Shown here in pieces: positions 7,421 through 15,401 of a stretch of DNA of 64,000 nucleotides. The first letter of the stretch is position 1. The number at the start of each line of letters is the position of its first letter. The position numbers and the translations under genes are program-made. The notes beneath the pieces are model-generated. The model did not search any database. It worked only from the letters and a program-made list of their open reading frames with translations, and was not told where the DNA came from. Source of the DNA: DASTCZ01 sp963704455 (GTDB taxonomy: Bacteria; Acidobacteriota; Terriglobia; Acidiferrales; UBA7541); contig OY969905.1 in the NCBI GenBank assembly GCA_963704455.1, positions 372,001-436,000 on the forward strand, in the 5' to 3' direction.

Positions 7421-7942
7421 TCAGGGTATCAAGCCGAATTCCTTCCCCAATTGCACGGCTTGCGTTCGGCGCTTCGCTCCAAGTTTATCGAAAACGCGGC
7501 TCGAGTGTGTCTTCACCGTGTTCTCACTCACAAAAAGCTTCTCCGCGATTTCCCGGTTGCTCATGCCTTTGGCGATCAGTTCCAGAATTTCCAGCTCGCG
7601 AGGCGTAATTTCCAACTCTTCTAGTTTTTTTGAGTTCACTGCAAATGGCTGCCCGGCCGGAAAAGGAACGCGCACTTCCTTCAAAACGATCTGTTTTCGG
7701 GTCAGGCGGAGCCCGAGCCAGATGCCAAACGCCGCAAACGTCGCCGCCGTCAGTCCTCCATAGATTTCAATCGAATGCTCAACGACCAGGAAGCGATACT
7801 CGGTCAACTTGAGCAGCGTGATGACAATTCCGCCCGCAAGCCCAAACAGAATAATGTGGCGCCACAGGCGCGCCTTTTGGCTTTTAGCCGATCGCTCCGT
7901 GTCGGTAGAGGAATCTGGAGAATTCGCGGTCAGTTGCATCAC
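7421..7942 (-). CDS. Membrane-tethered LuxR-type transcriptional regulator
   Basis: The 173-residue product has two membrane segments (about residues 28-45 and 60-78) followed by a C-terminal GerE/LuxR HTH (about 110-170: ITPRELEILELIAKGMSNRE then IAEKLFVSENTVKTH). There is no receiver or other recognisable sensory domain, so it is not a standard response regulator; the membrane part may sense the envelope directly or bind a partner. The DUF4199 gene follows on the same strand and is a plausible target or partner. Confidence 0.85.
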   Translation of the reverse strand: MMQLTANSPDSSTDTERSAKSQKARLWRHIILFGLAGGIVITLLKLTEYRFLVVEHSIEIYGGLTAATFAAFGIWLGLRLTRKQIVLKEVRVPFPAGQPFAVNSKKLEELEITPRELEILELIAKGMSNREIAEKLFVSENTVKTHSSRVFDKLGAKRRTQAVQLGKEFGLIP

Positions 7943-7998
7943 GCAACGCTATACCACAGAACGCCGGGTGCTGGCTTTCTTTTGCCATCATCCTTTTG

Positions 7999-8091
7999 TT
8001 GTCATCCTGAGCGGAGTCCCGACCCGCCGTGGCAGGTTTGTCGGGACGCAGTCGAACCGCGCTCTTTGCGGCCCGACGGTTTTTGTCGGGG
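7999..8091. repeat. Dispersed GTCATCCTGAGCGGAGTCCC-type intergenic repeat
   Basis: The gap 7943-8234 contains a GTCATCCTGAGC... element with two nested hairpins: GTCCCGAC (8016-8023) with GTCGGGAC (8040-8047), and CCCGAC (8072-8077) with GTCGGG (8085-8090). Similar strings occur at 20400-20465 and 22155-22215. No gene is supported in this gap. Confidence 0.5.
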
Positions 8092-8234
8092 GATCTGCTT
8101 TTGACTTTGTCCGTCATCCTCCGGGCGAGTTCCCCCCCCGGTGCAGACCCTCGGTGGTATCATCTTCTCAGGCGGCAGAAAACATCAAGATCTGTGGTAA
8201 GCCTGCGCAACCCACCCCTTAGTAAGGAAGTGAT

Positions 8235-8912
8235 ATGAAGCCAAGGATCGCCGACCCAATCAATTCTGAGCACAGGTTAGTTTCGATAATTCCTCGCCAC
8301 GGCAAGATGCTATTGGAGGCATTGGAGAACGTAAATCAATCGCCCAAAAAATTGCCCGAGTGGAGGACTAATCAGATCCTAAATTTCATCAGCGCGGTAC
8401 GGATCAATTCCGATGATCTCATCGCGAGGTACAAGAATGGCCGGATTGACGCCTTGTCCCAAACCACGCGAAACCTAATGGAAGTTTGCATCTGGATCCA
8501 ATACTGCAATCTCTCCGAACTGCATGCAAAGACTTTCTACGAAGACAGCGTAAGGGACGTGAAAGAGATCATGCAGTCGCTTTTGGCCCTTTACACCTCG
8601 GCAAACGGAGCACCAGAACAACGGCTAGTAAGCATGCTTGACGGCCTTCGCACGGTTGCCGCGGATTCGGGCTTCCAAGATTTTGATCGAAGTTACAAGA
8701 GAGTACGTGATGCCGCGAAGGAGGTAGGGAGATTAGATGTTTTCAATACCCTCTATAAAGTTTCGTCAAAGCTCGCACATCCGACGTCAATGAGCCTCAA
8801 TTTCACTGGCGGGTTAAGGAAATTGTTAGACTGCCAATTTGTGGGAGGCGAAGAGCTTGCATCAGCGTGCCTCGTCGAAATCGAGAAACATTTGAAACAG
8901 ATGCACTCTTAG
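8235..8912 (+). CDS. Conserved hypothetical protein (HEPN/DUF5677-like)
   Basis: The 225-residue product is mostly helical and soluble, with no signal or membrane segment. Features are TTRNLMEVCIWIQYCNLSEL near residues 78-97 and LYKVSSKLAHPTSMSLNF near residues 174-191. An RxxxE helix followed by a late S..aHP motif recalls DUF5677/HEPN-type proteins of unknown or RNA-related function. The resemblance is weak. AAGGAAGTG precedes the ATG, supporting the start. It stands alone between dispersed repeats and the IS, in a region that looks horizontally acquired. Confidence 0.55.
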   Translation: MKPRIADPINSEHRLVSIIPRHGKMLLEALENVNQSPKKLPEWRTNQILNFISAVRINSDDLIARYKNGRIDALSQTTRNLMEVCIWIQYCNLSELHAKTFYEDSVRDVKEIMQSLLALYTSANGAPEQRLVSMLDGLRTVAADSGFQDFDRSYKRVRDAAKEVGRLDVFNTLYKVSSKLAHPTSMSLNFTGGLRKLLDCQFVGGEELASACLVEIEKHLKQMHS

Positions 8913-8960
8913 GGACGGGTGGCGCAGAGATAGATCGCTAGAATGGTTTTGGGTGCCCTC

Positions 8961-8975
8961 GATAAGAACGAAGGC
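8961..8975 (+). repeat. IS subterminal inverted repeat at the transposase 3' side
   Basis: GATAAGAACGAAGGC pairs with the reverse complement of 10294-10308 (GATAAGAGCGAAGGC), 14 of 15 bases. Confidence 0.7.
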
Positions 8976-9186
8976 GCTGTCAAGACACACGTGTGGTGTG
9001 CCGTGGTTTTTCCCACCGCGTCGTTACCAGAGAGGTTGAGGACCGAAGCTCTGGAAGTCTCACGGTGAATCACTTCCCGGTGAAATCGTTCCACCAACCA
9101 TCGATTCGACCATTCACATCGGCCATGATTCTTTTATCCGAATCCCGATTTGCATCGGGACGAGAGCGCCCAATCAAGACGTCGGC
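8976..9186 (-). ncRNA. Candidate bridge/seekRNA region of the IS1111-like element
   Basis: IS1111-group elements are known to encode their guide (bridge/seek) RNA in the non-coding stretch 3' of the transposase. Here about 210 bases separate the transposase stop from the subterminal repeat. The stretch contains several potential stems: CACACGTGTG (8986-8995), CCAGAG/CTCTGG (9027-9054) and TCCCGAT/ATCGGGA (9143-9160). The assignment rests on element architecture and position; exact RNA ends are not determined. Confidence 0.35.
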
Positions 9187-10228
9187 CTAGCTTGCGCTGG
9201 CCAGGGGCACCCGCGAGCTGCTCTCGCTGCGAACGATCTCCGGATACTGCTTCCTGGTACGCAGCATCCAGTAGAGCCGAATCGCCAACTTCCTTGCCGC
9301 TGCCACCTTCGCCACGCCTTTCGGCTTTGTGTGGCAGCGATGCAAATACTCTCGCCGAAAATCCGGATCACATCGCACGGCTCCCTGCGCCGCCTCCACC
9401 AACAACATTCGCAGAAAGCGGTTGCCCTGTTTGGTGATCGGGCCAAGCCGTTGATGTCCACCCGAACTGTACTCGCCCGGAATCAGTCCTAGGTAACTCG
9501 CCACCTGCTTGCCGCGCGGAAAGCGGCTCACATCTCCCATCGTCAGCGCGAAGGCCAGCGACGTCACCGGCCCCACGCCCGGCTGAGTCATCAGCAGCTT
9601 TGCGTTTTCATTTTGCTCGGCCGCTTCCTTCACCGCCATGTCTAGTGACTGGATCTGCCGGTCGAGCAACGCCATCACATTCAACAGGTCTTCCCGCCGG
9701 CCGGCCGGCCCACGGCTTCAGCGGAAGCTCGCGGAGCAACCTCTGTCCCGCTTCACTCCACAGCTTCCGCTTCCTCTGCACGCCCTGGTTCAGCGCCAGG
9801 TGTTGCAGTTCGGTCTTCACCTGCGCGCGAACGCGCACCAACTTGTGCCGATGAATCAGCAACTGCCGCTGGTCCTTCACCTCACTCGAAGGAGTCCAGA
9901 TCCGCGGAAATCTTCCTTCCAGCAGCAGCGTCAGCAAAAGCGCGGCATCCCGCTTGTCATGCTTCTGTTGACGTACATCGCTGGCGCGAATCTTCGCCGC
10001 GTCACCGATCCACACTTCATGTCCGAGGCTGGTCAACAAATCCACGAACCACTGGCAGTTGCCCGTGGACTCCAGCCCGATCCGCGAAGGAACCGGGAAC
10101 TGCCGATAAAACTTCTCGGTCTCTCCGGGCGCATGCACCAACTTCTTCTCTTCGGTCTCTGCGGTCGCCAGGTCCATCCAACAAACCTGTTGCCAAGCAG
10201 GGTGAAAATCGCATCCAATAAGAACCAT
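9187..10228 (-). pseudogene. IS110-family transposase, frameshifted
   Basis: The N-terminal part (from ATG at 10228, preceded by AAGGAAAGGAG) carries the DEDD nuclease-type domain: LIGCDFHPAWQQVCWMDL, GLESTGNCQWFVDLL and the KHDKRDAALLL segment. The C-terminal part (9187 to about 9684) is the transposase IS116/IS110/IS902 domain, with LMTQPGVGPVTSLAFALTMG and ASYLGLIPGEYSSGG. The two halves are in different frames. At 9697-9708 there are three CCGG units; removing one (4 bp) restores WAGRREDLLNVMALLDRQI across the junction. This looks like slippage that inactivated the gene, unless it is a sequencing error. Confidence 0.85.
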
Positions 10229-10293
10229 CGAAGGCTCCTTTCCTTCTGAGAGTTTCGGTCCTCAACCTAAAACTCACTCAGAATGTAAACGGA

Positions 10294-10308
10294 GCCTTCG
10301 CTCTTATC
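10294..10308 (-). repeat. IS subterminal inverted repeat at the transposase 5' side
   Basis: Partner of 8961-8975. It is followed outward by six bases (CAATCA) before the interrupted palindrome resumes at 10315. Confidence 0.7.
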
Positions 10309-10314
10309 CAATCA

Positions 10315-10337
10315 ACACGTCGTGGTTACGTGTGGGG
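10315..10337. repeat. REP-like palindrome, copy 2, interrupted by the IS
   Basis: ACACGT, the loop CGTGGTT and ACGTGTGGGG. The missing outer part of the left arm (CCC, preceded by GGGTG) lies at 8951-8958, on the other side of the IS. Joined, they restore the palindrome seen at 2593-2617. Confidence 0.65.
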
Positions 10338-10490
10338 GTCCTGAATTACCCCTCATGCTGAAGAACCTCAAACGCTACTAGGGCAATAGATGTGGAGCAG
10401 TTTTTCGTTTTACGAGAAGGAAGAGAAACGACTGATTTCGATTGATGCGGTCGTGTAGAGGATGGGAAAGACGAACATCAAAGTCAAAGA

Positions 10491-10517
10491 CCCCACACGT
10501 AACCGCGACGTGTGGGG
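10491..10517. repeat. REP-like palindrome, copy 3 (intact)
   Basis: CCCCACACGT, loop AACCGCG, ACGTGTGGGG: a perfect 10-bp stem followed by CACCC. It lies in the roughly 370-bp gene-free gap between the IS and the kinase gene; the rest of that gap shows no recognisable gene. Confidence 0.75.
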
Positions 10518-10686
10518 CACCCGGCATGTGGCGCAATCATTGCGCACGCGGGACAGAACGCGAGGAGGCTGATTGTGGGATCCTTCAACTCCTGAGTGAC
10601 GGACTGACCGGAGGTTGAACCCGATGGGCACGGAGGAAGAACGGACGTCGAAATTAACTCGGTGCATTACGAATCAGCGGAAGGTG

Positions 10687-13644
10687 CTACGGGTGCTTCT
10701 CCGGCGCGGACTTCTGAGCCTGAATTCGCTGCCGCCACTCGGCCGCCTTGTCGGGCTTTCCCCAATCCATATAGAGTTGAACGATCCAGTCGAGCGCGCG
10801 GTCGAGGACATACAAGTCCTCGACTTCTATTTTGTCTTTTCGTGCGACCGCTCCCTGATAGCCCTCGAGCAGGAGCGGTTCCGCTTCGGAGTACTTCTTC
10901 TCTCCAGCCAGGCCGGCCCCGAGCAAGATCTCGGCGCGAAATCGCTGCCAATCGTCCGGCTGATTCTTTCGCTCGATCTCGACGGCCTCGCGCGCGAGAG
11001 TTTCGCAATCGGAAAACTTCCCCAGCGAAATGTAGACTCCGGCCAAATCGTTCATGGATCGCAGCGTGTCTGGTTTTCCGGGGCCTGTCACCCGGCGCCG
11101 GAGCTCCAGTACCTGGCGGAACGAAGCCTCGGCCTGCGCGTACTTTCCCTCATGGAGGTAAGTGCTGGCCAGACCGTACATAACATCCAGCGTGTAGGGA
11201 TCCTCAGGCCCTGAGACTCGGCGCCTCACTTCCAGGGTCTGGCTGTAAAGCGCCTCGGCCTGCGCGAACTTGCCCTCTTCCAGGTACACCTCGCCCAAAT
11301 TACTCATTGCAGTCATCGTGAATGAATGCTCTATACCCAGCACTCGTCGCATGGTCTCCACGCACTGGATGAAGAGCGGCTCGGCCTCGGCGCGTTTGCC
11401 ATGATTTTCGTATGCGACAGCCAGACCATGTAAGGCGTACAGAGTGCTCGGATGCTCCGGACCCAAGACACGCCTTTCGATTTCCAGGATCTTGCTGAAC
11501 ATGGCCTCAGCTTGGTCGTACTTATCCTGGTTTAGGTAGATGTTGGCCAAACAGATCATTGAATACAGTGTATCCGGATGCTCGGGCCCGAGCACCCGCT
11601 GCCGGATCTCCAGGACTTGGGAGTAAAGAACCTCAGCCTGCGCGCGCTTGCCATCAGCGTCGTAGGTGTTGGCCAAATTATTGATCGCTGTCAGAGTGTC
11701 GGGATGTTCAGGACCGAGTACCCGTCGCCTAGCCTCGATAATCTCGGTGAACAGCGCTGCGGCCTGCGCGAATTTGCCCTCCTGGTAGTAGGTGCTGGCC
11801 AGACCATTCATAGATCGCAGAGTGGCGGGATGGTCAGAACCGAGACCTTGGCGCCTGCCCTCGAGAGCCTGGCCGTAGAGCGCCTCGGCCTGCGCGGAAT
11901 TCTGTTGGTAGAAGTAGGTGGAAGCCAGACCTTCCATGGCGGTCAACGTTTCGGGATCCTGGGGACCCAAGACTCGGCGCTCGATTTTTAAGGTTTGGCT
12001 GAAAAGCGCCAGGGCTTCGGAGTACTTTCCTTGGTATACTACTGTAATTCCCAGGCGGTCCATGGCCTTGAGGGTCTTGGGATTCTCAGGCCCGAGCACC
12101 CGGCGATACAATTCCAGCGCGCGCTCCTGTTGCTTTCGAGCCTCCGGGTATAGTCCCAGGTCGCTGTACGTCTGCCCCATCGTGTCCCGAATGGAAGCCT
12201 CGACCTCCGGCTGCTGATCGAACTTGCCCGTGATGCGCTGCGCCGCGCGGTCCAGAGCCGTTCTCACTTTCAGGTCCGGATCCGGTTTGGTGGTCGGCCC
12301 GGATTGATTGTAAGCACTGGCCTGTGCGAGCAGATCGTTCTGCAAAAATCCGTTCACCGCATCCGCAGTGGCCGTTTCGGTGTCGGCTCGTTTCTTTTGC
12401 GCCAACGCGAGATTCCTGTCCGCGAGGGCCTGCTTCTCCGACGCCAGCGCGCGGTTGCGGTCCTGCTCGGCCTGGGTCTCCGCCGTGACGGCACGGTCGC
12501 GTTCGCGAGTGGCGGCTTGCTGCGCGGCCAAGGCCGACTTCTCCGCGCTGCGGGCACGCGAAGCTTCGCGCGTACTAGCTACGACACCCGCCAAGAGTGC
12601 CAAAAACACCGCCGCTACGCCGACGACCAGCGCTTTGTGACGCCGCGCAAACTTCTGCAGTTGATACGCTGCGCTCGGCGGCTTGGCCGCAATCGGTTCG
12701 TCCTCCAGATACCGGCGGATATCCTCCGCGAGGTTCGCTGCCGAGGCGTAACGACGCCCCTTGTCCTTTTCCAGCGCCTTGGCGACGATGCTTTCAACGT
12801 CCCCTCGATAAACACGGTTCACCGAACTCAATGGAACGGGGTCCTGTTCCCGGATGGTATGTACGGCTCCGAACAGGTCTCGTGTGAGGGTGTAGGGCAG
12901 TTTGCCAGCGAGCAATTCGTACAAGATGACGCCGAGCGAATAGACATCGCTGCGCGTGTCCACCGCCAGCGGATCGGCGAGCACTTGCTCGGGGCTCATG
13001 TAGGCGAGCGTGCCCAGAAGTTGGCCCATGTCGGTCTGGCGCGTGGCCTGGGCGTCGCTATCGGTAACGCGCGCTACGCCGAAATCAAGAATTTTGGGTT
13101 GGCCATTCTCGTCCACGAGGATGTTGCTCGGCTTCAGATCGCGGTGGATGATGCCGCGCTGATGCGCGTGCTGCACCGCTTCGCAGATTTGAATCATCAG
13201 CCCGAGCCGCTGGCGCGTGTTCAAGTGGTGCGCGTCGGCGTATTTGTCGAGGGGCATGCCGTGGATGAGTTCCATGGCGAAGTAGGGCTGAATACCGAAA
13301 TCGGAATCGGCGGTCCCGGCTTCATAGATTTGCGCGATACCGGGATGATGGAGGCGGCCAAGTGCCTGGGATTCCCGCGCAAAGCGGCCGATGAGTTCGG
13401 GGCTAGCCCATGCGGCCTTCAAGACCTTTAGCGCGACTTTTCTGCTTGGTTGTTCCTGCTCCGCTTCGTACACGGTGCCCATGCCGCCTTCGCCGAGGAG
13501 CCGCAGAATGCGATAGCGTCCGATGGTGGCCGGCAATTGTCGCGCGGAGGGGTCGGAAATCGGCAATGCCGCTCCCACACTGAGCGTAATCTCGGAATCC
13601 TCTCGATTCCGCGGCGTAACGGACGGCCGGTTTTCAGTGGACAT
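10687..13644 (-). CDS. Membrane Ser/Thr protein kinase with C-terminal TPR array
   Basis: The 985-residue product has a PknB-type kinase domain (about 43-315) with glycine loop GEGGMG (51-56), VALKVLK with catalytic Lys73, HRDLKPSN (Asp169) and DFG (187-189). One membrane helix (about 338-357) is followed by an Ala/Arg/Glu-rich coiled coil (360-425). Residues 470-985 hold about ten TPR-type units of roughly 42 residues, most containing RVLGPEHPDTL or a close variant (TPR_12/kinesin-light-chain type). The catalytic residues are intact, so it should be active. The TPR part probably lies outside the membrane and binds proteins. No phosphatase or substrate gene is adjacent. Such kinase-TPR fusions are abundant in Acidobacteriota. 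Confidence 0.92.
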   Translation of the reverse strand: MSTENRPSVTPRNREDSEITLSVGAALPISDPSARQLPATIGRYRILRLLGEGGMGTVYEAEQEQPSRKVALKVLKAAWASPELIGRFARESQALGRLHHPGIAQIYEAGTADSDFGIQPYFAMELIHGMPLDKYADAHHLNTRQRLGLMIQICEAVQHAHQRGIIHRDLKPSNILVDENGQPKILDFGVARVTDSDAQATRQTDMGQLLGTLAYMSPEQVLADPLAVDTRSDVYSLGVILYELLAGKLPYTLTRDLFGAVHTIREQDPVPLSSVNRVYRGDVESIVAKALEKDKGRRYASAANLAEDIRRYLEDEPIAAKPPSAAYQLQKFARRHKALVVGVAAVFLALLAGVVASTREASRARSAEKSALAAQQAATRERDRAVTAETQAEQDRNRALASEKQALADRNLALAQKKRADTETATADAVNGFLQNDLLAQASAYNQSGPTTKPDPDLKVRTALDRAAQRITGKFDQQPEVEASIRDTMGQTYSDLGLYPEARKQQERALELYRRVLGPENPKTLKAMDRLGITVVYQGKYSEALALFSQTLKIERRVLGPQDPETLTAMEGLASTYFYQQNSAQAEALYGQALEGRRQGLGSDHPATLRSMNGLASTYYQEGKFAQAAALFTEIIEARRRVLGPEHPDTLTAINNLANTYDADGKRAQAEVLYSQVLEIRQRVLGPEHPDTLYSMICLANIYLNQDKYDQAEAMFSKILEIERRVLGPEHPSTLYALHGLAVAYENHGKRAEAEPLFIQCVETMRRVLGIEHSFTMTAMSNLGEVYLEEGKFAQAEALYSQTLEVRRRVSGPEDPYTLDVMYGLASTYLHEGKYAQAEASFRQVLELRRRVTGPGKPDTLRSMNDLAGVYISLGKFSDCETLAREAVEIERKNQPDDWQRFRAEILLGAGLAGEKKYSEAEPLLLEGYQGAVARKDKIEVEDLYVLDRALDWIVQLYMDWGKPDKAAEWRQRIQAQKSAPEKHP

Positions 13645-13860
13645 TCGCGCTTTCCCTCGGTAGGAAGCTGTCGCGAATGGTATCAGAAGCCCAAGGACGA
13701 TTGAAGCCCCCTAATCAAGGCTGCGATTCGGCATTCAGACATATTCGGGCGCGCGCCTAGGACACTTTTCCGAGTTGGCACAGAGGTCGGACGCGGAACA
13801 GATCAGGATGGCAAGTTCGGAAGAGGGGATGGATAAAAAAGTGATGGGTTAGATCCCGCC

Positions 13861-13911
13861 GGGACCTAGTTCTTGGAGCCTCAACCGGGCTTGAAGCTGG
13901 GGACGACTTCG
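13861..13911 (-). repeat. Duplicated 3' end block, partner of 4404-4454
   Basis: This block spans the last nine codons plus stop and the first 20 bases after the thioredoxin-fold gene. It is shared with 4404-4454 at 49 of 51 positions by hand alignment. Confidence 0.6.
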
Positions 13912-14447
13912 CCGGGGCGGAATAGCGGCGCGGAGGAACGCTTGGTGCCAGAGGCCAGTTCCGCGGCCATCGCTTCGAGCTTGGCTTTGTCGAATCCGAT
14001 GCTGGTGAGCTTCACTGTCCCGTCAGGAGAGATGAGGAAGACGGACGGCACGTTGGTGATTCCGTAAGCGTTCGAGACGTCATAGCTCTCAGCGTCAATC
14101 AGCGCCGGGAACGTGATGCCGTACTCGGCGCAGAACTCGCGCGTGTCGCGTGCGTCGTCCTGAGAGATGGCGAGAAACGTCGCGGCCGACTTGCCGCTAG
14201 CCGAGTCGCCGGAAGCGGAATCGCCAGATAATTTGTAAAGCCGCTCGAGAAAGGGAAATGTGAATTGGCACACCGGGCAGGAGACCTTGAAAAACGCCGC
14301 GACCACCGGCCCCTTGCGCAGCGCTTCGGCGAGCGAATGCTCCTTGCCCGCGGCATCGCGCAAAGTGAATTGCGGCGACCGATTTTTTTCCTGGATAGTT
14401 CTCACGCCGTCGCGTCGCTTAGACATTCTTTTCAAGAAGTCCCACAT
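13881..14447 (-). CDS. Thioredoxin-fold (TlpA/AhpC-TSA-like) redox protein
   Basis: The 188-residue product has a redoxin fold: SPQFTLRDAAGKEHSLAEAL, then VVAAFFKVSCPVCQFTFPFL with the CPVC active site near residues 57-60, and the cis-Pro segment ITNVPSVFLISPDGTV. No clear signal peptide is present, so it is probably cytoplasmic. A short duplication GDSASGDSASG sits in the loop near residues 75-85, where the family usually has none. The C-terminal tail FRPGEVVPSFKPG is duplicated elsewhere in the window as DNA. It could be a peroxiredoxin or a disulfide reductase; the CxxC favours thioredoxin/TlpA-type chemistry. Confidence 0.82.
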   Translation of the reverse strand: MWDFLKRMSKRRDGVRTIQEKNRSPQFTLRDAAGKEHSLAEALRKGPVVAAFFKVSCPVCQFTFPFLERLYKLSGDSASGDSASGKSAATFLAISQDDARDTREFCAEYGITFPALIDAESYDVSNAYGITNVPSVFLISPDGTVKLTSIGFDKAKLEAMAAELASGTKRSSAPLFRPGEVVPSFKPG

Positions 14448-14635
14448 AACTCAAGAATCTCCACGGCACGCCAAAATCTCCAAATCGTTTTACGGTGAGC
14501 CAAGTGTTCCGATGGGACGGAAAGATGTCGTCCCAAATATGTTAGCGCAACGCAATCGGCAAGGCCAATCGGTGGCAGAGACGAAGTTGTCACGAAATGT
14601 TCATCGGGCATTCACAGAAGCGGCGCCGCCAGGTG

Positions 14636-14665
14636 TTGACATGCGACAAATTCAAGTCGCAGAAT
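14636..14665 (+). promoter_or_regulatory. Possible sigma-70 promoter for the VOC gene at 14740
   Basis: TTGACA at 14636-14641 is followed after 18 bases by CAGAAT at 14660-14665 (4 of 6 matches to TATAAT). It lies about 75 bp before the start codon. The -10 is weak. Confidence 0.25.
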
Positions 14666-14739
14666 CATTCGCATCCGGCCAACCGCTGAACCAGACCGAA
14701 GGGTTCGCGCGGTTCCTTCAGAATACAAAGGAGCTCACC

Positions 14740-15225
14740 ATGTCAAAAGCAGTCAGCTTTAAGCCAGAGCAGTACCACAGCCTCACTCCAAATCTTGTTT
14801 CCAACAATGCCTCAGGTGCGATCGAGTTCTATAAGAAGGTCTTTGGCGCCACCGTCAATGTGCACATGCCCGGCCCCGGCGGCAAAGTGATGCATGCCGA
14901 ATTGAAGATCGGCGATTCCACATTTTTCATCAATGACACGATGAATGCCGCGGGAATTCACGGCGCCGAGCCCGGCAGAAGCAATCCGATGTATCTGCAC
15001 CTCTATGTGGAGGACGTGGACGCAGTCTTCAACGCCGCACTTGCTGCCGGAGCCCGCTCTGACATGCCTGTGCAGGACATGTTTTGGGGCGACCGCTATG
15101 GCAAGCTCACGGATCCATTCGGCCAGCAGTGGGGCGTCGCGACGCACACAGAAGACGTGACGCCGGAAGAGATGCAGCGCCGCATGAAGGCGATGTCGGA
15201 GCAGGCGGCCGGGCAAGGCGCTTAG
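14740..15225 (+). CDS. PhnB-like VOC protein
   Basis: The 161-residue product is of the PhnB/3-demethylubiquinone-9 3-methyltransferase-like VOC type: LTPNLVSNNASGAIEFYKKV, then MPGPGGKVMHAELKIGDSTF and WGDRYGKLTDPFGQQWGVAT. Members bind metal and small molecules; most are uncharacterised. The frame is open far upstream, but the ATG at 14740 is preceded at the right distance by AAAGGAG (14727-14733) and begins the conserved domain, so that start is chosen. It is a single-gene unit. Confidence 0.88.
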   Translation: MSKAVSFKPEQYHSLTPNLVSNNASGAIEFYKKVFGATVNVHMPGPGGKVMHAELKIGDSTFFINDTMNAAGIHGAEPGRSNPMYLHLYVEDVDAVFNAALAAGARSDMPVQDMFWGDRYGKLTDPFGQQWGVATHTEDVTPEEMQRRMKAMSEQAAGQGA

Positions 15226-15401
15226 CAGCCTCGCGCGGCGGAGATTCGCGATTGTTGGATTGGCGGTCACAGTCATCAGACTGTGCCCGCCACATCAACG
15301 CGAGCCGCGCGCAACAGAAACGCTGGAATCCGCGAATCGCGTCGAGTATGCTTGCGCCGTGTTCATCGCTGGAGTTGTAGCGATGGTCGTCGGAGTAATA
15401 T

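Larger units (their letters stand above)
8959..10314 (-). mobile_element. IS110-family (IS1111-like) insertion sequence, about 1.36 kb
   Basis: The borders are inferred from a split REP-like palindrome: GGGTGCCC ends at 8958 and ACACGTCG starts at 10315, which together rebuild the sequence seen intact at 10491-10526 (reverse strand). Inside, 15-bp subterminal inverted repeats lie at 8961-8975 and 10294-10308 with one mismatch. They are 2 bases from one end and 6 from the other, the asymmetric layout typical of the IS1111 subgroup. A second inverted block lies at 9034-9052 and 10249-10267. No target duplication is seen, as expected for IS110. The end positions carry an uncertainty of 1-2 bases. 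Confidence 0.75.

Noticed and set aside
12304..13431. A 375-codon plus-strand frame opposite the kinase gene
   Set aside because: It is antisense to the intact kinase domain; its length follows from the G+C bias and repeat structure of the real gene.
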